Part shown: positions 1 through 5,085 of the stretch, piece after piece
Layout of the letters: each line of letters begins with the position of its first letter
Numbering within the stretch: the first letter of the stretch is position 1
Virus record (IMG/VR): IMGVR_UViG_3300009509_000081
Span: 1-29,353 of that record
Source of the DNA: a virus
Strand: one strand, 5' to 3'
DNA: 29,353 nucleotides
Translations under genes and position numbers: made by a program
The notes under the pieces: model-generated
What the model saw: the letters and a program-made list of their open reading frames with translations, nothing else
Database searches by the model: none
What the model was told of the DNA's origin: nothing

Positions 1-303
1 AAGTGTGAGAAGATCCCAAGCGATGAACTCTGGCGCAGGGCATGCAGCGTCTACGAGCGCTGGCACGGGTGGAGCTATGCCCGTGTCGAGAAGGACACGA
101 TGCGGATTGAGGATGTCTGCGAGTGCAGAGAGCAGGTGGGCTGGCTACTCAACAGGGAGCTGGACCCGAAGCAGTGGGCTGATGCAGTGGCCAGCGCTGA
201 CAGGGGGAGCAGCCGTTCCTTCCCAGTCTGGGGGACCTGGGAAGACCTGCCGGAAAGCACGAGACGATATGCTGAGAAGTACGGTTACAGCAAGGGAGGA
301 TGA
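1..303 (+). CDS. Hypothetical protein, 5' end outside window
   Basis: Reading frame 1 is open from the first base and ends at TGA 301-303, so about 100 residues are visible and the true start probably lies upstream. An internal ATG at 100 is possible, but the residues before it (for example RACSVYERWHGWSYARVEKD) look like genuine protein, so I treat the gene as truncated by the window edge. The product is small, soluble, rich in Trp, Glu and Arg, with no signal peptide or membrane segment. I do not recognise a family. The next gene begins seven bases downstream, suggesting one transcription unit. Confidence 0.6.
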   Translation, partial: KCEKIPSDELWRRACSVYERWHGWSYARVEKDTMRIEDVCECREQVGWLLNRELDPKQWADAVASADRGSSRSFPVWGTWEDLPESTRRYAEKYGYSKGG

Positions 304-309
304 GACGCC

Positions 310-522
310 ATGACCAAGAAGCAATCGAAACGTAAGCCCGCCAAGAAGAAGCCAAGCCAGCATAGAGTAGCCAAGCCTCAGCCGCCAAACCCTATGCTGC
401 AGGCATACAAGATGAAGTTTGTGATACTGAGCAGGGAACTGCTCAAGCTGCAAAGCAAACTGGAAGAGTACTCTGAAGAGCTAGACTCTGTAGTTGCGAC
501 CTTTCATATTCATACGGACTGA
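310..522 (+). CDS. Small basic protein with C-terminal coiled coil
   Basis: A 70-residue product. Residues 1-25 are very rich in Lys and Arg (TKKQSKRKPAKKK) and could contact nucleic acid. Residues 35-62 (MKFVILSRELLKLQSKLEEY and onward) have heptad-like Leu/Ile spacing and probably form a helix or coiled coil. A good ribosome site (AAGGAGG about 10 bases upstream, inside the end of the previous gene) supports ATG 310. It lies directly before the RuvC-like gene with a 3-base gap. The family is not recognised; a nucleic-acid-binding accessory role is only a guess from charge. Confidence 0.6.
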   Translation: MTKKQSKRKPAKKKPSQHRVAKPQPPNPMLQAYKMKFVILSRELLKLQSKLEEYSEELDSVVATFHIHTD

Positions 523-525
523 CCC

Positions 526-978
526 ATGCTCTACATCGGGATAGACCCTGGGCTATCGGGCGGCTGGGCTGCGGTGACGGAAAGCCAGCAGGTGGTGTAT
601 CTCTGCCGATGGAATGAAGAGTTGAGCATGCTTGAGGTGTCAGAGAGGGACAGCGTGTGGGGCTCTGAGGTGGTGGCTATCGTAGAGAACCAACGAGCTA
701 TCAAAGGTGCTGCGTCCAGCTCTACTTTCAAGCTGGCTGAAAACTTCGGACTGTGGCAAGGGTGGCTATCAGCGCTCAGGATCCGTAGAGAGTACGTCTG
801 GCCCAAGAAGTGGCAGTCCACCCTGGGCATCCGCTTTCCCAAGAACTCAACCCATGCCCAGCGTAAACGTATCACCAAGCAGAAGGCACAGCAGCTCTAC
901 CCACAGGTGGATGGGATCACCCATGCCACCGCTGATGCGCTGCTGATTGCAGAGTACTGCAGAAGGGAGTGGAGATGA
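526..978 (+). CDS. RuvC-like Holliday junction resolvase / RNase H-fold nuclease
   Basis: A 150-residue product, a typical RuvC length. The order of acidic motifs fits the RuvC/RNase H fold: IGIDPGLSGG with Asp7 on strand 1, AIVENQ with Glu54, and HATADALLIAEY near the C terminus with His133 and Asp137. Members of this family are metal-dependent endonucleases that cut four-way or branched DNA. In phages they resolve recombination and replication intermediates before packaging. I see the motifs; the substrate is inferred from the family. It sits in a string of small genes on the same strand, with its 3' end overlapping the next start by a few bases. Confidence 0.85.
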   Translation: MLYIGIDPGLSGGWAAVTESQQVVYLCRWNEELSMLEVSERDSVWGSEVVAIVENQRAIKGAASSSTFKLAENFGLWQGWLSALRIRREYVWPKKWQSTLGIRFPKNSTHAQRKRITKQKAQQLYPQVDGITHATADALLIAEYCRREWR

Positions 979-1322
979 TTACGATCCTTAGTTATGTGGC
1001 CACCTTGGGTGCTGGTGTGATCCTCGGCTACTGCCTGGCATGCTTTATGGCCATAGCTGGCCGTGAGTCAGACTGGGAACGTGCATACCGCCAGGCCAGA
1101 CGCGAGGGGTTCCCGGAGTGGAAGAGAAGGCACCTGGGCAAGACCTCATTTAGAGTCACGGGAATACAAGAGATCACGGGGGACAGCCCGCATCCAAGAA
1201 CTCAGCAACCGAAGCAGGAGGCAGAGCATGCGAGAATACCAAGCAAGAGGGCACCAAGGCCGGGGCATGAAGTGTACAGCACCAAGCACTACCAGGTAGG
1301 CACGGACAACGATGGAGGATAA
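975..1322 (+). CDS. Single-pass membrane protein, unknown function
   Basis: About 115 residues from ATG 975; a GTG at 969 in the same frame is an alternative start. The GGGAG at 964-968 fits ATG 975 better. Residues 1-27 (starting MITILSYVATLGAGVILGYC) form one hydrophobic segment with no clear signal-peptidase site, followed by a basic cytoplasm-like region (RQARREGFPEWKRRHLGK) and a low-complexity polar tail. This suggests an N-terminal anchor with a charged soluble tail. It overlaps the RuvC-like gene by four bases (ATGA), indicating translational coupling. I do not recognise the family. Confidence 0.6.
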   Translation: MITILSYVATLGAGVILGYCLACFMAIAGRESDWERAYRQARREGFPEWKRRHLGKTSFRVTGIQEITGDSPHPRTQQPKQEAEHARIPSKRAPRPGHEVYSTKHYQVGTDNDGG

Positions 1323-1530
1323 CAGCATGCAACCTATCGGAAAGGATTGTTCGAAGAAAGCGCTGGAAAGGAGGTGATGCGATCAGGGGAAAAGCAGGTA
1401 GCCCTGGCAGCATGTACGGCGTTCAGAGTTAGACACACATATCGGGTAACTAATCTAAGTGTTCAGTGCTGCCGGGGCTTTTAAAAGATCTTAGAAAGGA
1501 AGAAAGCATGAGCTTAGAAAGGACTAAATC
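1323..1530 (+). other. Intergenic stretch with small ORFs and a long-range inverted repeat
   Basis: About 208 bases without a convincing gene. A 16-codon ORF begins at ATG 1327. A 35-codon ORF runs 1377-1484, but its ATG lies only two bases after the strong ribosome-binding-like AAAGGAGG at 1367-1374, too close for normal use. The notable content is the 12-bp inverted repeat described separately, and a duplicated ribosome site just before the next gene. Confidence 0.4.
1400..1482 (+). ncRNA. Candidate structured RNA element closed by a 12-bp stem
   Basis: AGCCCTGGCAGC (1400-1411) pairs over its full length with GCTGCCGGGGCT (1468-1479): eleven Watson-Crick pairs and one G-T wobble. It encloses 56 bases and is followed by TTTT at 1479-1482. 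Inside the loop TTAGA (1429-1433) can pair with TCTAA (1454-1458), giving a branched fold rather than a simple terminator hairpin. It could be a leader element controlling the gene at 1531, a weak terminator, or a decayed tRNA-like remnant. The pairing is seen; the function is inferred. Confidence 0.35.
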
Positions 1531-1533
1531 ATG
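1490..1533 (+). promoter_or_regulatory. Tandemly duplicated ribosome-binding site and start codon
   Basis: CTTAGAAAGGA occurs at 1490-1500 and again at 1513-1523. Each copy is followed seven bases later by an ATG (1508 and 1531). ATG 1531 opens the 200-codon gene. ATG 1508 opens a different frame, overlapping it for 59 codons, whose product (Arg/Thr-rich) looks like a shadow. The duplication is 23 bp long overall and decides which start is real: the second copy serves the long gene. Confidence 0.5.
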
Positions 1534-2133
1534 CCGTACAAGAAAGTCAAAGTGTCGATTGAGGGCAGGCTTCCACACCTTCAGGCTAACGGGCAGATGG
1601 CCAACCCGCTCTACCACTGGGCCAGGATATCTAAGCCAATTAACGCGCAGCGGAAAAAGAGCGAGGAAGATATTATCAAGATCCTAGAGTACAACTTCAA
1701 AGGAAGCCTCTACATCGACGGACCAGTTGCAGACCTGGATGCAGGCCCCGTGGTTGTGCCAAGTGAGAACGTTCACGCCATGCTGAAGGAGGCAGCCAAG
1801 AACTTCAAACTTGGAAAGGTGTGGGATCAGAGCGTCACCATCGTAGGCAATTTCCCTCTGAAGTACAAAGGACCCAAGACCAGGGGTGCCCTATGGGAAG
1901 ACGAAAGTTTTCGGCACACCTGCATGGTCAAGCGTGGGAACGTGAGAGTCCTGGCCTGCAGGCCCATCTTCAGGGAGTGGGCGCTAGACTTCGAGGTAAG
2001 CTACGTAACGGAAAGGATGAACCCGGACCAGTTCAGGCAGATCCTGGAATGGGCTGGTGACTACATAGGCTTGTCCGATTGGAAATATCGGAATGGCCTG
2101 TTCAGCGTCACATCGATGAGCAACGGAAGGTAA
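1531..2133 (+). CDS. Uncharacterised phage protein, possible RAMP-like fold
   Basis: A 200-residue soluble protein. From memory it resembles a recurrent uncharacterised phage/prophage family with an N-terminal strand followed by N-x-x-x-ANPLYHWA, then SLYIDGPVADLDAGPVVVPS with NVHAMLKEAAK, FPLKYKGPK, RPIFREWALDFEV, and a closing GDYIGLSDWKYRNGLFSV. The pattern of a P-(S/G)-x-x-(I/V)-x-x-(M/A)-L-(K/R)-x-A-A helix and a Gly-rich C-terminal strand is reminiscent of RAMP/Cas7-type RNA-binding proteins, but that is a weak impression, not an identification. The gene ends 13 bases before the A-phased pentamer tract and would be transcribed into it, so it is the first candidate to ask about as a partner of that tract. 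Its start is supported by AAAGGA seven bases upstream. Confidence 0.65.
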   Translation: MPYKKVKVSIEGRLPHLQANGQMANPLYHWARISKPINAQRKKSEEDIIKILEYNFKGSLYIDGPVADLDAGPVVVPSENVHAMLKEAAKNFKLGKVWDQSVTIVGNFPLKYKGPKTRGALWEDESFRHTCMVKRGNVRVLACRPIFREWALDFEVSYVTERMNPDQFRQILEWAGDYIGLSDWKYRNGLFSVTSMSNGR

Positions 2134-2206
2134 TCCTTTCTAGGCTAAACGAATGGAGTCCAACGGAAACGGGACGACGGGAGCAGATGCCAGCCCATAC
2201 GAAACG

Positions 2207-2235
2207 AAACGGCTTTTGTGGGACAAAGCTAAACG
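2207..2235 (+). repeat. Embedded element 1 (AAACG-hairpin-AAACG)
   Basis: AAACG, then the 19-base GCTTTTGTGGGACAAAGCT (2212-2230), then AAACG. The insert folds as TTTGT-GGG-ACAAA, with an outer GC/GC pair past a bulged T. It breaks the five-base phase by 24 bases between the two AAACG units. Confidence 0.75.
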
Positions 2236-2386
2236 ATTGGAGCCGATAGCAACGGATGGCATTGGACGGGATTGGATTGGAACGGAATGCACGCGATCTG
2301 AGGGGACCGAAAGCGATGTGATCGGATGGGACTGCATCGGAACGGATACCAGTAGATCGGAACGGAGCAGATGGGACGCGAGTGCG

Positions 2387-2416
2387 AAACGTGCAGTTGT
2401 GGGACAACTTTAAACG
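2387..2416 (+). repeat. Embedded element 2
   Basis: AAACG, a 20-base insert TGCAGTTGTGGGACAACTTT (2392-2411), then AAACG. It contains the best hairpin of the set: AGTTGT-GGG-ACAACT, six perfect pairs. Compared with elements 1, 4 and 5 the stem bases differ but pairing is kept, which looks like covariation. An extra G at 2386 shifts the pentamer phase by one. Confidence 0.75.
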
Positions 2417-2496
2417 ATTGGAAGGGACGTGAGCCGAACTAATGCGAAAGCAGAGGACACGATCGCAATGGATTGCATTGCAAATGACTGGATCGG

Positions 2497-2525
2497 AAAC
2501 GGCTTTTGTGGGACCGAACTAAACG
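2497..2525 (+). repeat. Embedded element 3
   Basis: AAACG, GCTTTTGTGGGACCGAACT (2502-2520), then AAACG. The left arm and GGGAC are conserved, but the right arm is ACCGAACT instead of ACAA..., so the hairpin is weakened. It is the most diverged copy on the 3' side and may be a decayed one. Confidence 0.7.
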
Positions 2526-2600
2526 ATCGGAGCCGATAGCAACGGATGGCATTGGAGCCGAAATCAGTGGATGGGACGGCAAGGCAGAGGATGCGACACG

Positions 2601-2629
2601 AAACGGCTCTTGTGGGACAACGCTAAACG
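2601..2629 (+). repeat. Embedded element 4
   Basis: AAACG, GCTCTTGTGGGACAACGCT (2606-2624), then AAACG. It forms TTGT-GGG-ACAA with an outer GC/GC pair across a small internal loop. It is identical over 30 bases (2601-2630) to element 5 (2690-2719). Confidence 0.75.
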
Positions 2630-2689
2630 ATTGGATGTGAGCGGATACCAATGGTAAGGAGCGGATCGGATGCGACCGGACCTGACCGG

Positions 2690-2718
2690 AAACGGCTCTT
2701 GTGGGACAACGCTAAACG
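2690..2718 (+). repeat. Embedded element 5
   Basis: Same sequence as element 4: AAACG, the 19-base insert at 2695-2713, then AAACG. The shared identity suggests recent duplication of a unit of about 89 bases. Confidence 0.75.
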
Positions 2719-2845
2719 AGTGGATACGACCAGACGGGAGTGTAGCGGACGGGATACAAGAGGAGCCGAGTGGAACGCAACCGATCGGAATGGAATGGAG
2801 TGGACGCGAAACGTATCTTTCAACCACCAACACAAGGAGTAAGGC

Positions 2846-3328
2846 ATGGAACTTGAACACTTTGACTTCTCAGGTGCAGGCAGGCCAAGGCTGAATGTGG
2901 CGGGGCTCAAAAAGGGTGACTACATCCCACCTGACGAGATAGAGAAAGCGGTGGACGCCAAACGTGGCACGCCAGAGTATGGCCTGAAGCTGTTGGCCCT
3001 GCGGGAAGATATCATCAAGCAATCAGGGGACAACGGCTACCAGCTGGTGGCCAAGGGTGAGAATCATGGACTACGTATCCTGGACAACGAAGAGTGCCAG
3101 GAGTATACCTTGAACCTGCAAAGGCTGCGGCTACGCAGTCACGGCAACTGGAACCGGATAGCAAGAGACGCGGTGGATGTATCCAAGTTGCAAGACCATA
3201 CCCGCGGCAAGTTTGAACGCGAAATGGAGATGCACGCCCGGATCATCCAGCACCACGCCAGGGAGATGCGAAACCTCTTGAGAGAGCAAGGTGCAGACGA
3301 TGGACAAACCGCAAGCAGTGCTGGCTGA
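2846..3328 (+). CDS. Hypothetical protein, first gene after the pentamer tract
   Basis: A 160-residue, charged soluble protein. The start ATG 2846 has a strong AAGGAG at 2834-2839. Residues 1-60 contain an acidic segment (YIPPDEIEKAVDA), and the middle and C-terminal parts are helical and rich in Arg, Glu, His (HARIIQHHAREMRNLLREQG). There is no signal peptide or membrane segment. I do not recognise the family. Its position just downstream of the pentamer tract makes it the second neighbour candidate for a functional link. Its 3' end overlaps the next gene by about 29 bases, so the two are likely translated together. Confidence 0.65.
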   Translation: MELEHFDFSGAGRPRLNVAGLKKGDYIPPDEIEKAVDAKRGTPEYGLKLLALREDIIKQSGDNGYQLVAKGENHGLRILDNEECQEYTLNLQRLRLRSHGNWNRIARDAVDVSKLQDHTRGKFEREMEMHARIIQHHAREMRNLLREQGADDGQTASSAG

Positions 3329-3626
3329 GGAGGTGGTTGAACATATCCTCGAGGGTGGGATACCTGCCAGGGTAGAGCTCAAGCTGCTGGCCCAGTCCTG
3401 GCTTCAGCTCAAGCAGGACATCCACACCCTCGGGGCCAGGCATATAGACCTGGGCCTAAAGTACAACAGCCTCAACTACACAGCCAAGCGGACAGCTGCA
3501 GCCATCAGAGAGACAGCCATCCACCTGCCCATCAGGCCAGACCCCGATACCCTTAGGTCCTTACTGCTCAAGTGGTTCAACGATTTGACCAAGCCACACA
3601 ACACACCGACGATGGAGCATACTTGA
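3300..3626 (+). CDS. Hypothetical helical protein
   Basis: A 108-residue product from ATG 3300; an in-frame GTG at 3291 is possible. AAGGTG at 3289-3294 favours ATG 3300. The sequence is mostly helical (VLAEEVVEHILEGGIPARVE; LLAQSWLQLKQDIHTLG), neutral to basic, with no membrane segment. It starts inside the previous gene in another frame. Family not recognised. Confidence 0.6.
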   Translation: MDKPQAVLAEEVVEHILEGGIPARVELKLLAQSWLQLKQDIHTLGARHIDLGLKYNSLNYTAKRTAAAIRETAIHLPIRPDPDTLRSLLLKWFNDLTKPHNTPTMEHT

Positions 3627-3840
3627 ATATAGCTCTAAACTGATATATCCTACCCACCTACAGGCGCCTGGAACTACACATGCCATGGAGGCTTTAGCCC
3701 AGTGCTGGTGGCGCCTGATTCCAAGTATTCCCTCCCCAAACTGCCCTACCCCATAGCCCCAGGGATTCTCACGAACGGTACTGGAAGCCTATGCACTGGG
3801 CTATCTCTACGCTATGACAGAACAGGACAAGGAAGGCACC
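3627..3840 (+). other. Intergenic stretch, possible weak promoter and inverted repeat
   Basis: About 214 bases with no convincing gene. The first 25 bases are unusually A/T-rich for this window and contain TTGAAT (3623-3628) and TATATC (3644-3649) spaced by 15, a poor but possible sigma-70-type promoter for the lysis-like genes. CAGGCGCC (3661-3668) and GGCGCCTG (3710-3717) are perfect inverted repeats 41 bases apart. An ATG at 3685 opens 23 codons ending at an in-frame TAG (3754), after which the frame stays open into the next gene. Confidence 0.35.
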
Positions 3841-4131
3841 ATGATCAAGTGGCTGAAGGACTATGTGATTCCAGCCTCAGCCGCCTTAGTGGTGGCCACA
3901 GGCGCTTGGGTCAGGCAGGAGGTCAAGATCAATGCGCTTTCTAAACAGCTGGAAGAGAATAGCAGGACGATTGAGCGTGTTTGCGCTTTTGGGCCTACTG
4001 GGTTTTCTGATCCCTCCTCTCATGTCGCACATGATCTGCACTGCGAACACTACCTCAAGCAATTGCTTGGAAGACAAGGATGGCGAAAGTTCCAGCAGGA
4101 CTACGGAAACGGTGGAGCTGGGAACAAGTAA
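3841..4131 (+). CDS. Small membrane-anchored protein, lysis-associated by context
   Basis: A 96-residue product from ATG 3841, preceded by AAGGAAGG; an upstream in-frame ATG at 3814 lacks a ribosome site. A hydrophobic segment spans about residues 8-24 (YVIPASAALVVATGAWV), followed by a helical stretch (EVKINALSKQLEENSRTIER) likely to be a coiled coil, and a Cys/His-containing soluble tail (FGPTGFSDPSSHVAHDLHCE). A short N-in anchor plus periplasmic or cytoplasmic coil is typical of holin, antiholin or spanin-type phage proteins. The next two genes support a lysis role, but this one alone does not identify it. Confidence 0.55.
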   Translation: MIKWLKDYVIPASAALVVATGAWVRQEVKINALSKQLEENSRTIERVCAFGPTGFSDPSSHVAHDLHCEHYLKQLLGRQGWRKFQQDYGNGGAGNK

Positions 4132-4140
4132 GGAGAAGCC

Positions 4141-4539
4141 ATGACGAGATTACATGCTTTCCTCCTGGCTGTAGCTGTCACACTCGGCGGCTGCAGTCTT
4201 TTTGAACCTCAGTATGTTGGGCTCAATCGGGCAGAGGTTGCAGAGATAGTCCAGCAGCATGGAGCTCTGAGCCAGGAGAACCTGGACGCCTGGCTGGACA
4301 GCGTGGCTGGTATCCTGAAGGTAGAACGCGACGAGGTGGTGGACCTCGTGAAGACAGCCAAGGGCTACGTGGTGGAGCTGACACCGCCTGGCGAGGAAGC
4401 CATCGAAGTGGCGGTGGAGAAGACCACTCAGGGCATCGCCAAGAGTCCTGGGCCACAGGGGATCATAGCAGGTGCCATGGCTGCTCTCTTCGGGATAGTC
4501 AGCCTGTTGACCAGACGCAAGAAGTTAGGAGACAAATAA
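4141..4539 (+). CDS. Probable unimolecular spanin (outer-membrane lipoprotein with C-terminal membrane segment)
   Basis: A 132-residue product. Residues 1-18 form a lipoprotein signal ending in the lipobox LGGC, with Cys18 as the lipidation site. Residues about 106-123 (GIIAGAMAALFGIVSLL) form a transmembrane helix followed by TRRKK. A lipid anchor at the N terminus and an inner-membrane anchor at the C terminus is the definition of a u-spanin. These link the two membranes of Gram-negative hosts and fuse them in the last step of lysis; the phage T1 example is of similar length. AAGGAG nine bases upstream supports the ATG. Neighbouring small membrane proteins fit a lysis cassette, although no endolysin is visible in the window. 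Confidence 0.65.
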   Translation: MTRLHAFLLAVAVTLGGCSLFEPQYVGLNRAEVAEIVQQHGALSQENLDAWLDSVAGILKVERDEVVDLVKTAKGYVVELTPPGEEAIEVAVEKTTQGIAKSPGPQGIIAGAMAALFGIVSLLTRRKKLGDK

Positions 4540-4540
4540 G

Positions 4541-4726
4541 ATGCCAGAGCCTGGAATCAAAAGCAGTGAAGCGGTGGCCGTGCTTGGAACGGCGTTCATG
4601 AACTTGGGAGCCACGCTGACAGGCACTAGTGAAGCCGTCCAGATTGCGATCATAGCCGGGTTCAGCTTGGTGGCCTGTGTGTTCATCTGGTCAAGAACCA
4701 GAGTGAAGCAGAATGGAGGTGGCTGA
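4541..4726 (+). CDS. Small holin-like membrane protein
   Basis: A 61-residue product. There are two hydrophobic stretches, about residues 11-27 (VAVLGTAFMNLGATLTG, weak) and 33-51 (VQIAIIAGFSLVACVFIW, strong), then a basic tail (SRTRVKQNGGG). Size, topology and position right after the spanin-like gene suggest a holin, which would permeabilise the inner membrane. The ATG follows GGAG with good spacing and sits one base after the previous stop. Holins share little sequence, so the assignment rests on shape and context. Confidence 0.5.
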   Translation: MPEPGIKSSEAVAVLGTAFMNLGATLTGTSEAVQIAIIAGFSLVACVFIWSRTRVKQNGGG

Positions 4727-5082
4727 TGGAAATACAGGTCAAGCCACAGGAAGTTCTGCAGGGGACCCACACCACGGCAAGCTACCAGGTGCAGCAGGCC
4801 TTTAGCCGAATCGGATTCGTGGCTGATTTCGATCTGAATGAACGGAAGGATCCTACCAAGTCTTGCTGGTTTGCCATCGAACGATCGGAGGATAACCTAA
4901 CTTGGGTGCCCGTAGTTAGCGCGCACTGGCAAGGCGAAGATATCATTGCACCAAGCGGTGAACGATCGCCGAATCCAAGTATCAGTGTGGATTTCAACCC
5001 AGACTGGGTTGGCCAGAGGTTTCGGGTAACGGCTGACATCCCTGTCTCCATGAAGTTTGGGGCCTATATCAGCGTGGAGTAG
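4726..5082 (+). CDS. Small beta-rich structural-type protein
   Basis: A 118-residue product rich in alternating hydrophobic/polar segments (CWFAIERSEDNLTWVPVVSA; RFRVTADIPVSMKFGAYISV), suggesting a beta sandwich. It contains no signal or membrane segment. The start overlaps the previous stop (TGATG). It begins the block of virion-surface-like genes that precede the terminase. The family is not recognised; a virion decoration or fibre-attachment role is inferred from neighbours only. Confidence 0.5.
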   Translation: MEIQVKPQEVLQGTHTTASYQVQQAFSRIGFVADFDLNERKDPTKSCWFAIERSEDNLTWVPVVSAHWQGEDIIAPSGERSPNPSISVDFNPDWVGQRFRVTADIPVSMKFGAYISVE

Positions 5083-5085
5083 CCA

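Larger units (their letters stand above)
2147..2813 (+). repeat. A-phased pentanucleotide tract with embedded hairpin-like elements
   Basis: Reading in fives from 2147, with the phase reset at each embedded element, gives six blocks: 2147-2206 (12 units), 2231-2385 (31), 2412-2496 (17), 2521-2600 (16), 2625-2689 (13) and 2714-2813 (20). By hand count 107 of 109 units start with A; the exceptions are GGACG at 2172 and TAAGG at 2655. The fifth base is G or C in 105 of 109, the fourth is usually G or C, and the second and third vary freely (ATTGG, ACGGG, AGCCG, ATACC and so on). This is not a simple tandem repeat, because units differ, and not coding, because the period is five and stops occur in the forward frames. 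The tract begins 14 bases after the stop of the upstream gene and ends about 20 bases before the ribosome site of the downstream gene. It could be a structural RNA, a protein-binding scaffold in RNA or DNA, or a replication or packaging site. Confidence 0.9.

Noticed and set aside
1401-1478. tRNA gene
   Set aside because: A 7-bp acceptor-like stem and 78-base length fit, but there is no T-arm (the 17 bases before the 3' strand do not pair), no convincing D-arm, and the stem continues to 12 bp.
1377-1484. Small ORF after AAAGGAGG
   Set aside because: The ATG is only two bases from the ribosome-site-like sequence and the coding content overlaps the 12-bp stem; not strong enough to call.
2147-2813. 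CRISPR array
   Set aside because: The repeated elements are separated by irregular stretches of 65 to 155 bases that are themselves phased in fives, and no cas genes are visible. Spacers in CRISPR arrays are near-constant in length and lack such internal phase.
2108-2910. Open reverse-strand and forward frames across the pentamer tract (up to about 99 codons)
   Set aside because: On the reverse strand each phased T is followed mostly by C or G, which suppresses stop codons automatically. The products are unrelated between blocks, and the five-base period does not fit codons.
3702-3944. Forward ORF of 80 codons overlapping the start of the 3841 gene
   Set aside because: No ribosome site, atypical composition, and it conflicts with the better-supported membrane protein frame.
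3685-4131. Longer membrane protein gene read through an in-frame TAG at 3754
   Set aside because: The frame is open on both sides of one amber codon, but other genes here end in TAG, no stop-suppression signal is seen, and ATG 3841 has a good ribosome site of its own.
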